From: Epiperipatus broadwayi
Lineage: Eukaryota; Onychophora; Udeonychophora; Euonychophora; Peripatidae
DNA length: 64,000 bases
Assembly (NCBI GenBank): GCA_028023455.1
Contig: JAQFVV010012511.1
Coordinates: 1,674,165 to 1,738,164 of the forward strand
Direction of reading: 5' to 3'
In this document: in pieces, positions 38,844-52,894 of the stretch
How positions within the stretch are numbered: position 1 is the stretch's first letter
How the letters are laid out: each line of letters starts with the position of its first letter
Program-made: the position numbers and the translations under genes
The notes under the pieces: model-generated
The model's input: only the letters and a program-made list of their open reading frames with translations
What the model was told of the DNA's origin: nothing
Database searches by the model: none

Positions 38844-40976
38844 TGTGACAGTCAGATGATGTATGTTGATTTAACCCAGTTCGAATACTAGGCAAAAGTA
38901 CCTCGAGGCCACCATATGCGAGATATTAAACCAAGAATACTATGACCTCTGCCCTATTCATCTAGTCTCGAAGCTATCATGAACCGAACAACACTATCTG
39001 AGACACGCATAGATATTTTCTTCCTGAGCCACGAGCTTAGCATCAGCGGGAGACATGGACAGAACCACCTGCGGAGCTTAAATAGTTAAATTGCAAAAAT
39101 ACTTAGCAATATGTGTTCTGCGTGCCTGGATCATTTAAAAGTAAAACAAAGCATTGAACGATAACTAGCAAACTCAAGCTTTTTAGTTAAATAAATATCT
39201 TTAATAAATGACATTTGAAATATTATTAATAATTTAATGGCCTTCGCTATTCCCCGAAATTTATGAATAACTAATGAGACAATGAAAACCCGATTAATAT
39301 GCTTGCGGTCTAAATCTTTCCTTCCCAGTTTTATTAAACATTGTCAACTCGAATCTGCTCGATAAAGTGCAATAATAAAAATCTTTCGCAAAGCAGTTTC
39401 TAATTGCTTTGCACTAAAACAGAGTTTAAAATCATTTAAGATGTATATCGCTAAATCTGACATACGTAAGAAGCTAATGGCGGACAAAAGAAGCGTTATC
39501 GAGGAGATCAAGTTGGCAAACAAAAAAAAGGAAACTTACTCATACTAAATTTTACAAGTATGAATAAAACTGGAAAGGGATTTTTATATGAACAATTAAC
39601 TAATAAACTTAACCGCAATAGAATTAAAATATTTACACATGGGGGTAATGAAGAATAGCGAAGAAAAAGAGGTTAAATCTCTAGATAGATGATCACATAT
39701 ACATATATCTAACTAGTCTAATAAAAATAGTTACATTATAAATATCATTAAGCACACATTTCATAAATATTCAAAAAAGCAATTATAAAAAGTATGGACA
39801 AAAAGGGTAGCATAATGAATAGTTCATGAGGAGAGATATGATTACCGTCCTTATTCCTTGGTCATGTTCCATCGACGGGCGTAGCTTGATCCGTGCGATG
39901 AGATGTGTTTGTCCGGACAAGGAAAGTGGAAATCGGTAGCATGGTTTCACAAAAAGTCCTCCAGACACGGCACAGAGTTCAGATGACGATTGAGTAAATA
40001 CTACGGCATTTTTCTGGTATTGAGGAACCCTCGGTGGTAGACAAAGTTATTTATTTGCCTAGCCAAGCATGGTAGACTCCATCGAATTCATATAATAAAA
40101 TCACAACAGGCAACAGCAAAATTTCGAAAGTTCTCCACGGAGCAATCTGACAGCCCGCAAGAATACTCTGAATGAATAATCTTTTCCAAAAAGAAAATCT
40201 GAATGACTGATCTTTTCCAAAAGGAAAATCTGAATGACTGCTCTTTCCCAAAAAGGAAAATCTGAATGCACGATCTTTTTCCAAAAGGAAACTCTGATTG
40301 ACTGACCTTTTTCAAAAAGGAAAATCTGAATGCACGATCTTTTGTTCTCCCTTTTATTTATACCCTCTCTGTCAGCTACCTTCTATTGTTTGTATGATCT
40401 GAGATCTTGATAAGCCTCCCCATGCTCCTTTGTGCCAAAATAACACCTTCTAAAATAACTTTTACTTTTTTACTCTAAATTTCTTTCTTTAAACTTTGGG
40501 ATTTTATTAATTAAAAAAAAGAAAGAGAAGGCCATCTTTAATTTGACTTGAATGGGCTTAACTAATTAAAAATATACATTCTTTTAGAAAATGTTGGTGG
40601 GCTTATCTCAAAATCAAATCATACTAAATATTTGAACAAGATTTAAAAGTAAAATACATTCTTATTTCTTTTAATACAATAAGCGTTTTATTTCAGCAGA
40701 ATTTTGCATTAACTCATATATATATGCTTGACGTATATATATGTTTGACTAAACGGTTTTCACAAGTAATATTTTTGACAGCAATTTAATGTTACAATGG
40801 AATTTATTTAAAAGAAAATATTTACAAGCAAATACAAATTTAATAAATGTAATTAATTTTAGCTGTAATGCAAAACCCTGCTGATATTGGCCTATAAACT
40901 TAATTTAGGTTTACAATATTAATCAAGTTTATAGGAAGGTGTGAAGCATGGATTGGATTTCAGATCCATTGCTTCA
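38844..40976 (-). repeat. 5' LTR (right in this window)
   Basis: Same 2133-bp length as the left LTR, with the same TG...CA ends. On minus, TATA-rich sequence at about 40745-40715 could be the promoter region, but no start site can be assigned. The 61-77 codon frames inside are not credible genes. Confidence 0.95.
40167..40343 (-). repeat. 31-32 bp minisatellite inside the 5' LTR
   Basis: Same array as 33991-34167, with unit number unchanged and only a couple of substitutions. The array has therefore been stable since insertion. Confidence 0.93.
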
Positions 40977-43900
40977 ATATATATATATAGTAATGGATAA
41001 GGTTTATCTGGGCATAATTGCTGAGATATTCTTGACTTCGTTTAAGGAGAAGCCATAATACATCACATCACTTCTTTCCAATAATCAATTGAAATTTAAT
41101 ATAGATAATTAATGTAAGAAAATACCAAAGAAAGAAGTTAACTTTACTAACAAAGTCACGATTACAAGCACATATTAGGAAGTTATGAATTACAAAATGA
41201 AACTATTCCAACTAAGAATAAATTTTAAAATAAAAGACAAATTTATCCTGCATAAGTTACATTTGGACACCTATTAATTTAGGGTATCAATATTTTGTAT
41301 TTTATAATTCAAGTAATAATCAATAATAAAAGAAACAAAATAATTTATTATTAAACAAAATTTATAAAAAAAAATAAAAAAATGTCATTATCATAGTTAC
41401 CAATATCTAAATTAATATAGTAAAATCAACAAACACTTGTATGATCAATAATCTGAGACATTGCCAAAACAAACCAAGCTATCCTTATCTCAGTGCCTAG
41501 TATTTCAGTAACCTACAAATTGAGGGCTATAAAATTAAGCAATGGATGAATGCTTGTAATATATAAGTCTCTGCTAAAATATTCTAGGTAACAGTATAAA
41601 AATAACAATTATTCTGAAAACTTCACCTATAAAATATTTAAATATTAATTCTTCATTATTGCCATATTATTTATAAAAATATAAACATTACTCTGAATTA
41701 AGAAAGGATTCACTATAAAAATGAAATCATTGCAAAATGAAGCTATAAGAATTTATAACTGGAACTAACAAATAATCTCAAGCTAAACATATCAATAATA
41801 TCTCAGTTGCAAATATATAGAGTATCAGTCAAATCCCATATAGATATAATAAATATTTATTAGCATTAGACAATCATTATTTAAAATAAATATAATTTAT
41901 ATTAAAATGTGATGTCGATAACATAAAATAAACTCATTTGTTACATCTGTATTACTTCTTGAACATTATATTTAAAATATTTTGAAAATATTATTTGCAT
42001 ATAGCTTTGATAATTATGCATGTAATGATGGATCCAATATTTAAAAATTGCCACTTTAAAATAATATTTATGTAAAAAAAAATTATTATAAATAAAAAAT
42101 ATTTAATGATTTATAAATTGTTTTGTAATTTTAACTTATTTACTATTAACATTATTCATATTGTAAATATAGCAGCTAATCTATTTCATTATAATGGTGC
42201 TTTATTTGAAATATAGAAGATAGGCTTAAATGAAGATTTATAAATAATTGTGATTTTGTAGCAATTGATGATTATAAAGTAATTCTATTTATGGTAATGA
42301 AAACATGAAGAAGTAGATTATCGATTTGAGTCTTGATTCCCAAATTCTCAGGATAAAATTTTTTTATTTACCAGTTCATTTTGAGAGTTTTAAATTCCAA
42401 TGTTTTTTTTTAAATTCAGCAGCTGACAACTTTGATCATGTGATCAAAACAGTTTTCTTGATAAGAAAGCATTCTTGGTTACTTATCAATAGAACCATAA
42501 ATAAATCTACAATCAATTTAAAAATTATTTAAAATGAATTGTCAATTCTTTAAAATTAATATTTTAAAATTAAACAGCTGAATTTCTTTTTATATTATCA
42601 TTTAATAAAATCAATTTTTATTCATAAAAAGGTATATAATGTCATTCAAATAACAATAATAACAACTCAATATTTAAAACATATTAATGACATCACACTT
42701 CTAAATTAATAAAATTTATTTCTATACATTTAATTTATACAACAAGAAAATATATTCTGAAGAAATATATTATTTCAATATATATATATTGTAATAATAT
42801 TTTAATGTCAAAATTAATAGGCATAACTATAAATGCTAAAAAAAAAGTTGGTTTATTAATAATGCAAATATTATAGATTATTACTGTTATTATTGTTGCA
42901 AATAAAATGATTGGAAGTGGTATTAATGTTATTGATATTTCTACATAGTGAGACAAATTATTAAATTCATTCAAGATATCTTCCCATGCAGATTTTATAA
43001 ATACTCAGTGCCTTAAAAAATTATACGCATCGATTTTTGTTTTATCATGATTAAAGTTTTGTTGAAAACATACTCACACACATAAAGTTAAAATTAAAAG
43101 AATAATAGACAAAATAAAAAAATACAACATTAACTATAATAGAAATAAAATATATAGAAGTAACTTTACTACTTCAGCTAAATGATTTAAACTACATTTA
43201 ATAATAATATAAGGTTTTAGCATAATATTTAAACACATGTGTGAGCATGCACAAATGTTTTTGTGGTTTAATGTATTTAAAATTAAAAGGTACAATCAAA
43301 ATTTTTTAAAATAAATTTAGTATTAGAGTAATAATTAGTTGTTATTAATTATGATAGAAACTTTAAAGAAAAACAAAAATGAAAAGAAAGAAAAATCATT
43401 AAATTTAATATTCTAATAATATAAATTTATTCTTAAAACAATAATGTGTATTTATTTTATATTAATCTTTAATTAATGTAATTTGGTAATTTAATATTTT
43501 GAAATAATATTTGTCTAAAATTTTAAAAAAAAAGTACAAATTTTTGCACTATAAGATTAATAAATTTTCCAAATATCAGTTCATAGGATTTAAATGCAAA
43601 ATTAGCCATCTTGGCATTATGTTTACTAAAATGATATCTGTGTAGACGACAACCAAATAAACATTTGCTTCCTCAATAGAAAATGTTCTACTACATTGTC
43701 CTGAATGGAGGAACTAGATAATTAACAATGTATATCATTCAATAATGAATTTAAAAGGAATGAAAAACAAATATTTCAATTTTAACTACAAAATTTTTTA
43801 AGGGTATTTCCTGGAATGCTACAGTTTTTATTTGAGCTACATTATTTATTCATCTTTTCTTTACACCTATAATTACTTGATTGGAATTTATATTTGCTAT

Positions 43901-44482
43901 ATAAACATAAAGCTTCAGATGAGTATTATGAAATTAATGTGGATTAATGGATTAATAAATTGCGTTATATTTATAAAAAAACTACCTAAAGCTTTGGATA
44001 TTAGTTTAAACTAATGAATTAAATATTACTTACTACAATGATCACAATAATCTAAAGTTATGGATAATTATTATGAAAATGATTGTTAATGAACAGATTT
44101 ATATTCATCAATATTTTGTCTTCAGAAATATGCTTGGAGATTTTATAATCAATGAAACCTATGCCTTAAAGAATTAATTGCTGCATTTCCTACATAAGGA
44201 AAATGATTATAAGCTTGTCAAATGTTGTTCAGCAACTGACCATTAGTGGATTTGTATTTACAAACACAGCCTTCATTATTAAGCATTTTCTGTAAGGATT
44301 AAATGTTGTTAAACTTGTTCATTAGAATCCCTTAAACTTTAAAATGCCAATGATTTTAAATGTGAATACTTAAATGACCACCTAGATAATTATTTTTTGG
44401 ACATTTTTAAAGACTAAGAATTATAATTTTAAGAGTATTATATTGTTGAATTTATTTAATTTTATAATATTTAAAGTTTTTT
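40977..44482. other. AT-rich non-coding DNA, about 3.5 kb
   Basis: No coding, RNA or repeat feature. Open frames up to 79 codons are Ile/Phe/Asn-rich and unrelated to known domains. TA-rich stretch at about 42778-42790. Confidence 0.55.
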
Positions 44483-44497
44483 TGTTCTATAAAAGTT

Positions 44498-44715
44498 AAT
44501 AAACATCACATAATCACCATTTCTTGTGCTTGCTTATAACTGTTGTTAAAACAGGCAAAAACTCACTATACATATTGCCACACACAGCAAGCTAGAGTAA
44601 TCAATGGGATATTGGATGAGTAAGCAGTAGATGAGGATTTTATGCACAAGCTTTCTGGCATCCATTGATTACTCTAGCTTGCTATGTGTGGCAATACATA
44701 TAGTGAGTTTTTGCC
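44498..44715 (-). mobile_element. HP-1 hairpin element, copy 3, without ribozyme core
   Basis: The arms match almost perfectly: GCAAAAACTCACTATA, GCAAGCTAGAGTAATCAATG and their complements. The tail lies on the left (ATCACATAATCACCATTTCT, then TGCTTGCTTATAACTG), so the element reads on minus. Direct repeats TGTTCTATAAAAGTT (44483-44497) and TGTTCTATAAAAAGTT (44716-44731) flank it as a target-site duplication. The loop is short and lacks the hammerhead-like core. Confidence 0.87.
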
Positions 44716-44810
44716 TGTTCTATAAAAAGTTCTCAAAGGAGAAAAGTACAATAAAGAAGATTCTGGTAGCACTTTGTATTTAAGAGTGTAATTTGGTATA
44801 AATATGTGTT

Positions 44811-44866
44811 AGTAATTTATTGTACCTTAGAGATTGGTAGTAATTTATTGTACCTTGGAGATTGGT
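44811..44866 (+). repeat. Two-copy 28-bp tandem repeat
   Basis: AGTAATTTATTGTACCTT, then AGAGATTGGT or GGAGATTGGT, twice in succession. Confidence 0.9.
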
Positions 44867-46164
44867 TATAGTACACTTTAAATTATTTAAAAACCATTTA
44901 TAGCCAAGATAATATTTAATATTTTATATTGATCTCTTAATTTAATTTCATGTTTTATATAATAAAGGTATTTAGAATATATGTTTTAATATTTGTTAAG
45001 ATTACCCTTCTTATTTTTTATTTAGAGAGGCACTTACATGAGTCTATGGACATTGGATAATATATTTGATCATACTTGTGGCTTAGTGACATAAATATTA
45101 TTAGTTGAGGTAAACTTCTAACAATATCTTATTATAAGTTTAATCATAATATAAACTTGATAAAGATATTATATAATGCCACCAACACCTAGGGTAATCA
45201 GGTCAAGTTAGTTATACTTTTATAAGAATAAGATATATAAGTTGGGTCAATACTCTTCTCTTTTATAAAATGATTTAATTTTTGAGTTTGATACCTATAA
45301 AAAGGTTATTAATAATTTAATTAAGGATGGCAATAAAACATTCTCATATTTTGCTTATTGTTAATACCTAATTCTTTAAGTTAAATGCTACACAACCTTC
45401 TTCAATGGAATGTTCTTGTTATAACATCATCTTCCTATATACCACACAGGTATTTATCACTAAAGTAGCAAGTATTTATTAAGTATAGTATAAAAATATT
45501 ATCATCTTTTAGAGAAGTTATCATTATTGTTACTACATTTGTATTTTTAAAAAAAATATTTACATCATTTTATTGTTAAAATTAATTTTATATTTGTTAA
45601 TTATCTGGTTTTTTGTCATTAATTAATTAAGACTTATCATCTACATGTTTCCAAATAAATGAAGTATGGTTAAATAATCCTATAATTTATTATATGTTGC
45701 TTAAAGAAATATTATTCTTCATTTCATTCATTTGCACCATTTCAATTGGGAACATGTTATTCACTTAAGATCTGAGTTGATACAATAAAATCTCTTTGCT
45801 CTTTAGTTATATCAATAATAAAATCATTTTCATAATTTTTTTTTGTTGGGTTAATGATTTTAAGAATAGTAATTATATGTTGAAACCTTGAGATAATTGT
45901 TCACTCTAATTATTGCATGAAGAATTTAGAAGTTACTTGCTAACCTTGTTAAAATATGTAAATGTAGAGAATGTATTCACTAATGAGGCATTAATATTGC
46001 TAGTCTTAGATACTCATTTGCATAACTGTATTTTATTTAAATATTGTTAGTCTTGTACTGTAAAGTATCTGGAGGGAGTATTTCATTTTATCCACTACCT
46101 TTTAAAAGGGCGGATCTTAATCTGGATAATAGTTTTATTTTTCTCACAACACCTTTTCATCAGC
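44867..46164. other. AT-rich non-coding DNA
   Basis: Nothing recognised. Confidence 0.55.
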
Positions 46165-46394
<230 letters not shown>

Positions 46395-46474
46395 CAGTTA
46401 CAATATATATATATATATATGAAAAAGAAAAACAAGTTTTATATACGTAAAAACCTGCTATATATATATATATA

Positions 46475-49400
46475 GTGAATGGCTTCTATTAAGTTAGAGA
46501 AAAGTAAAATAACCTTCAGATATCAAAGATAATTATGAATAACAAATAATGGGTTAACATAAGATATTGGTTTATAAAGTTAGATACAAATTTTTGATAT
46601 ATAGTCTCTTCTACATTTCTTAACATTATTGTTGCCATCAGTCACTTAAAATTAGTGTAGGACCTGGTCATCATGAGTATTTTATACCTTTAATCATTTT
46701 CTTATATTAATTGTGAAGGGTGACTATGCATTTATGCAATCTTGTTTGATTTTTTTTTACTACAGAAATAACAATTGAGATTCCAATTCCTTTTCTTTAT
46801 AGATATATATTTATTTTAGCATAAACTCTTGAATATTAAAAAGAAGAGATAGAAACAATTTTAATAGACCTGTAGTTTCTTGAGATAGTAAAGTGTCTAA
46901 TGAGTCATATTGATACTGAATGTAACAGGAGGTTTAGTGCAAGAAAGATTGTATGCTTAGGCAATCTGATTTAAAAGTGACTCTACTTACTATGGACATA
47001 TAAAAGATTTAAATGGTGATCTAACATGTAGATGGCTAGTATTATACCTGGTGGATTATTTATTAAAGTTCCAGAAGAAATTGTAAAATTAGTACTGTTA
47101 GTGATGGTAATAAGTGATAGTAATAAAGATAAATATTTTAAATCTAATTTTTATAGCTATATGGAATGAATAAACTTTATTTGATGCAAACTTTTCATGT
47201 TTGTAATGAAGGACAACACTTGCAGTTAAGAATCTAGTAGGATTTAAGATTGATATAGTTCTTTAGTGAAACTTTTCTTTTAGAGAAAGTAAGTCTAATA
47301 GAATATGTAGGTGGTTACACATTTTTTTGAAAGGGTACATCAACCATTTAAAGAAGACTGCATGATGTTAGATTTGATATAGAATCTAATTTAATATATT
47401 ATTAATTTTTTTTTATGTCTCAATGAAAGGTTAACAGTATTAAAACCTGATTTATGCGATGATAACAGTGCTTATTTTATTGCATAGCAATTTAGATTAG
47501 TAGAATTCAGAGAGAAAAAGATACTTATTACTTGCTTGATAATACTATTACATCAAAACTATTAAAAAATATTTTTTCTTCTTGGAGGTTTAATACACAG
47601 GTTAATATGAGAAATAAACTTTGGTCCAAAATTGTTAGAAATAATGACATTAGCTCCGTAATTCAAATGTTCTCCTTCTATTAAATTTTTACACGATGCA
47701 CCGATATATTTTAATGAGGCAGAAATATTGCTATAAACTTGAATGAATTTCAATGCATCTTCATGCAACAAAACAGACATCTATTAGCATATATGGTTAC
47801 ATTAGGAGTCTGAATAAAAGTTTTTATTCTATGAGCATAAGTATTAGAAAAATCTTGATAAGTATACTCCAATATTAAAAAAATAAATCTATTGCAAGTA
47901 GATATTACTTCAATCATATTTATTAAAAAGTTGACACTCATTATTTAGAAATATATTCATGCTAAATTTTCTAAAAGTATTAAATACTAAAATTGCTAAT
48001 TTGAACTTTCAGGATTATTTTATTACTGAGATGTAGAATTTTTGTAAGGAGTGTGAAGTAACTCTGTTATTGGGGTTAGGGTTCTCTGATAATGATTCCT
48101 GGATTAATTCATTTAAAGTCCAACACTTCCCATCCTTATTCAAAAGACTAGTGATAATATCAATAATATTGGCTCTTTCCATATTTGATTGTAATCTTGC
48201 CTATTCATAAAAATTATTGAAGAAAATATTTTTTATTTAAATTCCATTTTAAAAAGGAAGACAAAATTTTTTGTTGAGACATTGTAAAAGAATGAAAGTT
48301 TTCTTAAAATTCAAAATTACATTTATTAATAATAAAATTTCACAAACAGCTTCTTCACCATCATTTATGAAGTAATTCTTGTTAACCAGTAAAAATAACT
48401 TATTTTTACCATAACTATGTTTTTATGACTTGTCTTCTTAAAAATAAATATTTCAAATAAAATCTAATTGTAGTCATATATTTTTTGATTAAAAATAAAT
48501 GTTTTATGAATATGTTGTATAAATAAGCTTAAATACAAATTACTGAAAATTACAATTTTTGTTTCTGAAATATCAACAGAATAAAGCACACTCTGAAACA
48601 TCTGAGCCTAAATCTACCAATCAGTGATGCTGCCAGTTTCTTTGCATTATGATACAACCAATCAGGGCATTGATGACTTGCTTGGAGATTGAAATTTATG
48701 TGATATTTATATGAGGTTTATATGATACTGACATCTTCAGATGTTTTTTAAATTAATAATTTTAGTTCTAATACCTACAGCAAAAATTGTGAATGGCAAA
48801 TGAATGTTATAGATAACCACAAAATAGTGAAGATAAGATAAAGCAGAAATAGCAGTATTATCATAATAGCCTAAATGCATCAAAATGTGCCACAAAATCA
48901 TTGAGTTTCTTCAAATCCATTAAAAGGGGATGAAGCATATTTTGCTTTGTAGAATAGTAAATTGAATGTAAAGCTTCATAATCAATATAGTGAATTATAG
49001 GCAGAAGTTCAATAATTTATAACAAGGTTTAAAAATGATTGCTGAATTAAAATTCCAAAAAAAGATACCAATACTTGCTAATATAGTCACTTAAATTTTT
49101 TATTATGATACACTGAAAATAACATACACATTTAAAAATACCATAATTCTATTAAATTTCTTAAAGGCACCTCACATACAATGGGAGGGAGTGTTTTGAT
49201 TATCCTTTAAAAATTATAAAATAACAATGAGTTTTATTGATATATCGATTGTACTATTTAGTTAGATTTGGATGAAAATATCCTGCTTAATAAAATTAAA
49301 ATAGCTCTATGTAATCTTAAAAGTAGAAATGCTTCATATTCTGATAAGGTTTCTGAAAATAATTATAATAAATTAGTATAAAAATATTGGAGACTTTTGG

Positions 49401-49553
49401 AATATCATGATTATTTACTACATCAAAGATATTTCGTTAACTAAACTGTTTCGAGTGATAGATGAATGGTTATCACAGAAACACTAAAGACAAAATATTT
49501 GTGTTTAGGAAAATTAAAAAAAAGTGTTGGAAAATAATGAATAATTTATATAT
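46475..49553. other. AT-rich non-coding DNA, about 3.1 kb
   Basis: Open frames of 63-72 codons on minus at 47562-47941 overlap and have no recognisable domain. CCAATCAG occurs twice near 48617 and 48659. No gene supported. Confidence 0.5.
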
Positions 49554-50011
49554 TATTATTTGTTGAACTATTTCCATTATCTAATATTAAGAATTGAATG
49601 TCTTTAGAATTTTTAAATGTATTCAACTGTCAGTAAAATCACACAGGTTAATATTAGCAAAACATTTCAAGTGATATTATTCTTTCATTTTCAGGTGTTT
49701 CTGGTCTGACTAGTGATTAGTACTAGCATGGGAATTAAACCTGAATCTAACACTCTAGCCAACTGGATTATCCTGCCAAAGGCAACAGTCTGTAGAAATA
49801 TTTTCATTTTTTATTAAGAGCAAAGTTAATTAATGGCTTCCCAACATTATGAATAACCCCACTGGGTTGAATAATGGGGTTACTTTCTATAGGCATGTGT
49901 GCTATTACTAACAGTTGAATGTATTTAGAAAGTTTAAATAAAGTTTACAATTTTTTCAAAGACATTCAGTTCTTAATATTAGATGATGGAAATAGTCCAA
50001 CAAATAATTAT
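49554..50011. mobile_element. Inverted pair of tRNA-derived SINE-like units (family A), copy 2
   Basis: The outer ends (TTGAACTATTTCCATTATCT and AGATGATGGAAATAGTCCAA) are inverted copies. On minus, a tRNA-like head (A-box-like TAATCCAGTTGGCTAGAGTG, B-box-like AGGTTTAATTCCC, about 49785-49725) leads into the same body as at 1912-2434. Two intact arms again suggest a heritable paired unit. Confidence 0.75.
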
Positions 50012-50239
50012 TATAAGGATGTATACTAGTTCCAACTTGGTTTTTGATTTTTATGAGAAAGGTCTTTAAAACTATGTATAGGTGATTCCATAAAGCAGGT
50101 ATGAGGATACAAACATATGGTATGTTTAAATTTGAATTGATTAAAAACAAGTACAAGAACTTGATCCTTTTAGTTTTTTGTTTATAGTAAACTGGTAATT
50201 GTATTTATTTTAATTTAAAAGTTGATTTATAGCTCATAA

Positions 50240-51747
50240 AAAAAAAGAGAGAGAAGACATCATGAAATGGGTAGAAGAGTTCTATCAAGAATTATATAGT
50301 AATAAAAAACAAGCACCTCCTACAAATATTATATCTTCTAAATTGCCCAGGATTTTAAATGAAGAAGTGAGCCATGCAATTAAATTTATGAAGAAGGAAA
50401 AAACTAAGTAATGATGGAATTATAATCGATATCTTAAAAGAAGCAGTGAAGAAATAAATTTTTTTTTGGCAAAGTTGTATACGAAATGTCTAAAGGATAA
50501 AGATGTACCAGGTGATTAGAAGAATACAATATTAGTATTTATAAAAGGTAATAAAGAAGATAGTAGAAATTACAGACCAAAATATCAGCCTTTTATCAGT
50601 TTTATACAAAAAAAATTCCAAGATAATTTTAACTTGTCTATAAAAAACTTTGGATTTCAACCAACTAAAAGAACAAGCTGGATTTAAAAGTGAGTTGAAA
50701 GGGCATTTGATTCTATAAGCATTTCTTCAATGATTAAAGCATTGGATCATCAAGGTATAAATCTAGGATATTGTCATATTTTGAAAAATATTTATAAAAA
50801 TGTAACAGCAACAATTAGATTATATAATGATATTAGAAAAGTTAACATTGGAAAAAAATGTAAGAAAGGGTGATATCTCCAAAACTTTTTACAGCAGTGT
50901 TGCAAGAAGTATTTTGTGGATTAAAATGGAAAGCTAAAAAAATAAAAGGTAAATGGAGATTATTTAAATTATTTAGATTTTGCAGAAGATGTAGTTGTTT
51001 TTGCCAATAATGATTCAGAGCTTCAGGAAATGCAAGAATTATCAGATGAAAGTAATAAAGTAGGTCTAAAGGTAAACATTAAAAAGCTTAAAGTAATGTT
51101 CAATGGATTTTCTCAAAAAATGAAAATAAAGATTGATAATGATGAGTTAGAAAAAGTTAACAATTATAAATACATTGGTCAGATTATTACTACAGATGGA
51201 AACATTATGGATGAAATTAATCATAGAATTAAACTTGGTTTGAGTGCTTTTAGTAGAAATAACTTAATATTAAAAGGAAATATGCCTGTGTCTAAAAAAG
51301 AAGGTTTTTAATAAATGTGTTTTACCAGTTTTTACTTATGGATCTGAGACTTGGACACTTAATAGAAGAGCAATGTGGAGACTTCAGACTACTCAAAGAA
51401 GTATAGAGAAATGCATGTTAGGAATAACAAGAAGATATTGAAAATGCAATATATGGTTAGAGAAAAAACAGGTGTTACTAACATAATTCAAATAATTAAG
51501 AAACTTAAGTAGAGTTGAGCTGGACATATTGCTAGAAGAGATGATAATAGATGGTCAGGTGAAATATTAAACTAGATTCCAAGATATTGTAAAAGATCCA
51601 GAAAGAGACCACATGTGATATTGATGGATGAAATAAGGAAGTGTGCAAGGATAATGTGGAGAAGAGAGGCTGGAAATCGGAGAAGATGGATTGAACTTGG
51701 AAAGACTTTCATCCTGCAGTGTATTGATAATGGTTGATGATGATTAA
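50240..51747 (+). pseudogene. 5'-truncated, decayed RTE-type LINE (reverse transcriptase)
   Basis: Frameshifted pieces read colinearly as an RTE/BovB-like reverse transcriptase. First comes MKWVEEFYQELY (50262 on), then an EVSHAIKFMKKEK segment, a KDVPGD stop-interrupted stretch and NYRP. The catalytic block reads FAED (50979-50990) instead of the usual FADD. It continues through NNYKYIGQIITTDGN and C-terminal pieces like FTYGSETWTLNRRAMWRLQT and WAGHIARRDDNRW, separated by frameshifts and stops. The 3' end has the TGATGATGATTAAA tail typical of RTE elements. The endonuclease domain is missing. The 93-codon frame at 51030-51311 is one surviving piece. Not functional. Confidence 0.9.
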
Positions 51748-51825
51748 AAAATCTGTAATTTTTATATTATGTTTATCATCTATTTTAGTAACAGTAGTCT
51801 GCTCTAATCCTTTACTTCAGAACCA

Positions 51826-51872
51826 CCTATTGTTGAAAGCCAATAGCTAAAAACTAGTTTGGATATTTAATT
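51826..51872 (+). pseudogene. Decayed hammerhead-like core
   Basis: CACCTATTGTTGAAAGCCAA, then AGCTAAAAACTAGTTTGGATAT, is homologous to the HP-1 loop. The CTGATGA is degraded to TTGTTGA and GAAA to AAAA. No flanking hairpin arms remain. It lies just past the LINE 3' end. Confidence 0.5.
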
Positions 51873-51929
51873 GAATTTTATAACATATGCCTCTTCAATA
51901 AAGAAATAGAATGGTTTACTGCTCTAAAG

Positions 51930-52840
51930 ATTTCTATTGATGTATTGTAAAATTAAATAAAACCTAAGGATTGAACATAAATACTGTGCTGTATAAATGA
52001 TATTTAGGTTCAGTTCAACATTGAGTACCAGTGAATTTATTTTCAGAAATTGTATAAAAATTCAATTAATCAATATACATTAGTTAGCAATGTAAATAAA
52101 CTGTCAGAAAAAAATAATGTTTGATTTGTTATGGAAACTATTGCATTGGGTTTATATATAATCAATTTAGACCTATTCTTCTGTTTAAACTATTAATTTA
52201 ACAATTTCAAACACAAATTTTGAATTTAATTGTTTGACCAGCTTGATTATAGTGATGTAACCAAATCAATGTCTATGCAACCCTAAGATTTAATTTCTTT
52301 GACTGTTTATTTTAAGAGTTAGTAATAAATATTCTATAGTTTAACCTTATGTATTAATGGCATTTTCAAAAAAGTATTGTTATAAATATTAATTTAGCCT
52401 TTTTTAAAATTTTGCACAAGAGCACAACAATTTTAGCCACACTATTATTACTATTCAGCCAACTTTTTGTTTGACCACATAGTTCTAAAATTTAAGATTT
52501 ATTTTTGATTAACTTCATTTATATATGATTGCAAACACTTTTGTATACTGTATATGAAATTTTGAAGAAGGATATATATATATTGTATTCCAAGTGAACA
52601 GGGCAAAAATTACTTACACTTTAATGGAAGTCAATTATTTAAAAACTGGTTGTGGGAAAATATTGACAATATATTGTTTGTATATCACATTAAAAAAATT
52701 AATGGATATAATGACATTTCACTTTCACAATGCAAAGAGTTGTGTTAGTACTCCACAGATATGATCTCTGTGTAGTTAGTTATTAAGTTGTTGATGTTTG
52801 ATTTCTACAACATTATATAGAAATCGAGGTTGATCTTGGG
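51930..52840. other. AT-rich non-coding DNA
   Basis: Nothing recognised. Confidence 0.55.
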
Positions 52841-52894
52841 ATTTAAAATGGTAGATTAATGTTATTAATTTAAAATGGTAGATTAATGTTATTA
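52841..52894 (+). repeat. Perfect two-copy 27-bp tandem repeat
   Basis: ATTTAAAATGGTAGATTAAT plus GTTATTA, twice, identical. Confidence 0.95.

Larger units (their letters stand above)
32668..40976 (-). mobile_element. Complete gag-only LTR retrotransposon
   Basis: Two 2133-bp direct repeats (32668-34800 and 38844-40976), each bounded by TG...CA, enclose a 4043-bp interior. By eye they differ at about 17 positions (under 1%) with no length change, which implies a young insertion. Flanks read ATAT/ATATAT on both sides, compatible with a 4-6 bp target duplication but ambiguous in TA-rich DNA. The only long frame is gag, on minus. There is no protease, reverse transcriptase, RNase H or integrase, and only about 240 bp lie between gag and the 3' LTR. 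The element is therefore non-autonomous and would need pol from a partner. Ty3-like affinity is suggested by the gag domain only. Confidence 0.93.
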
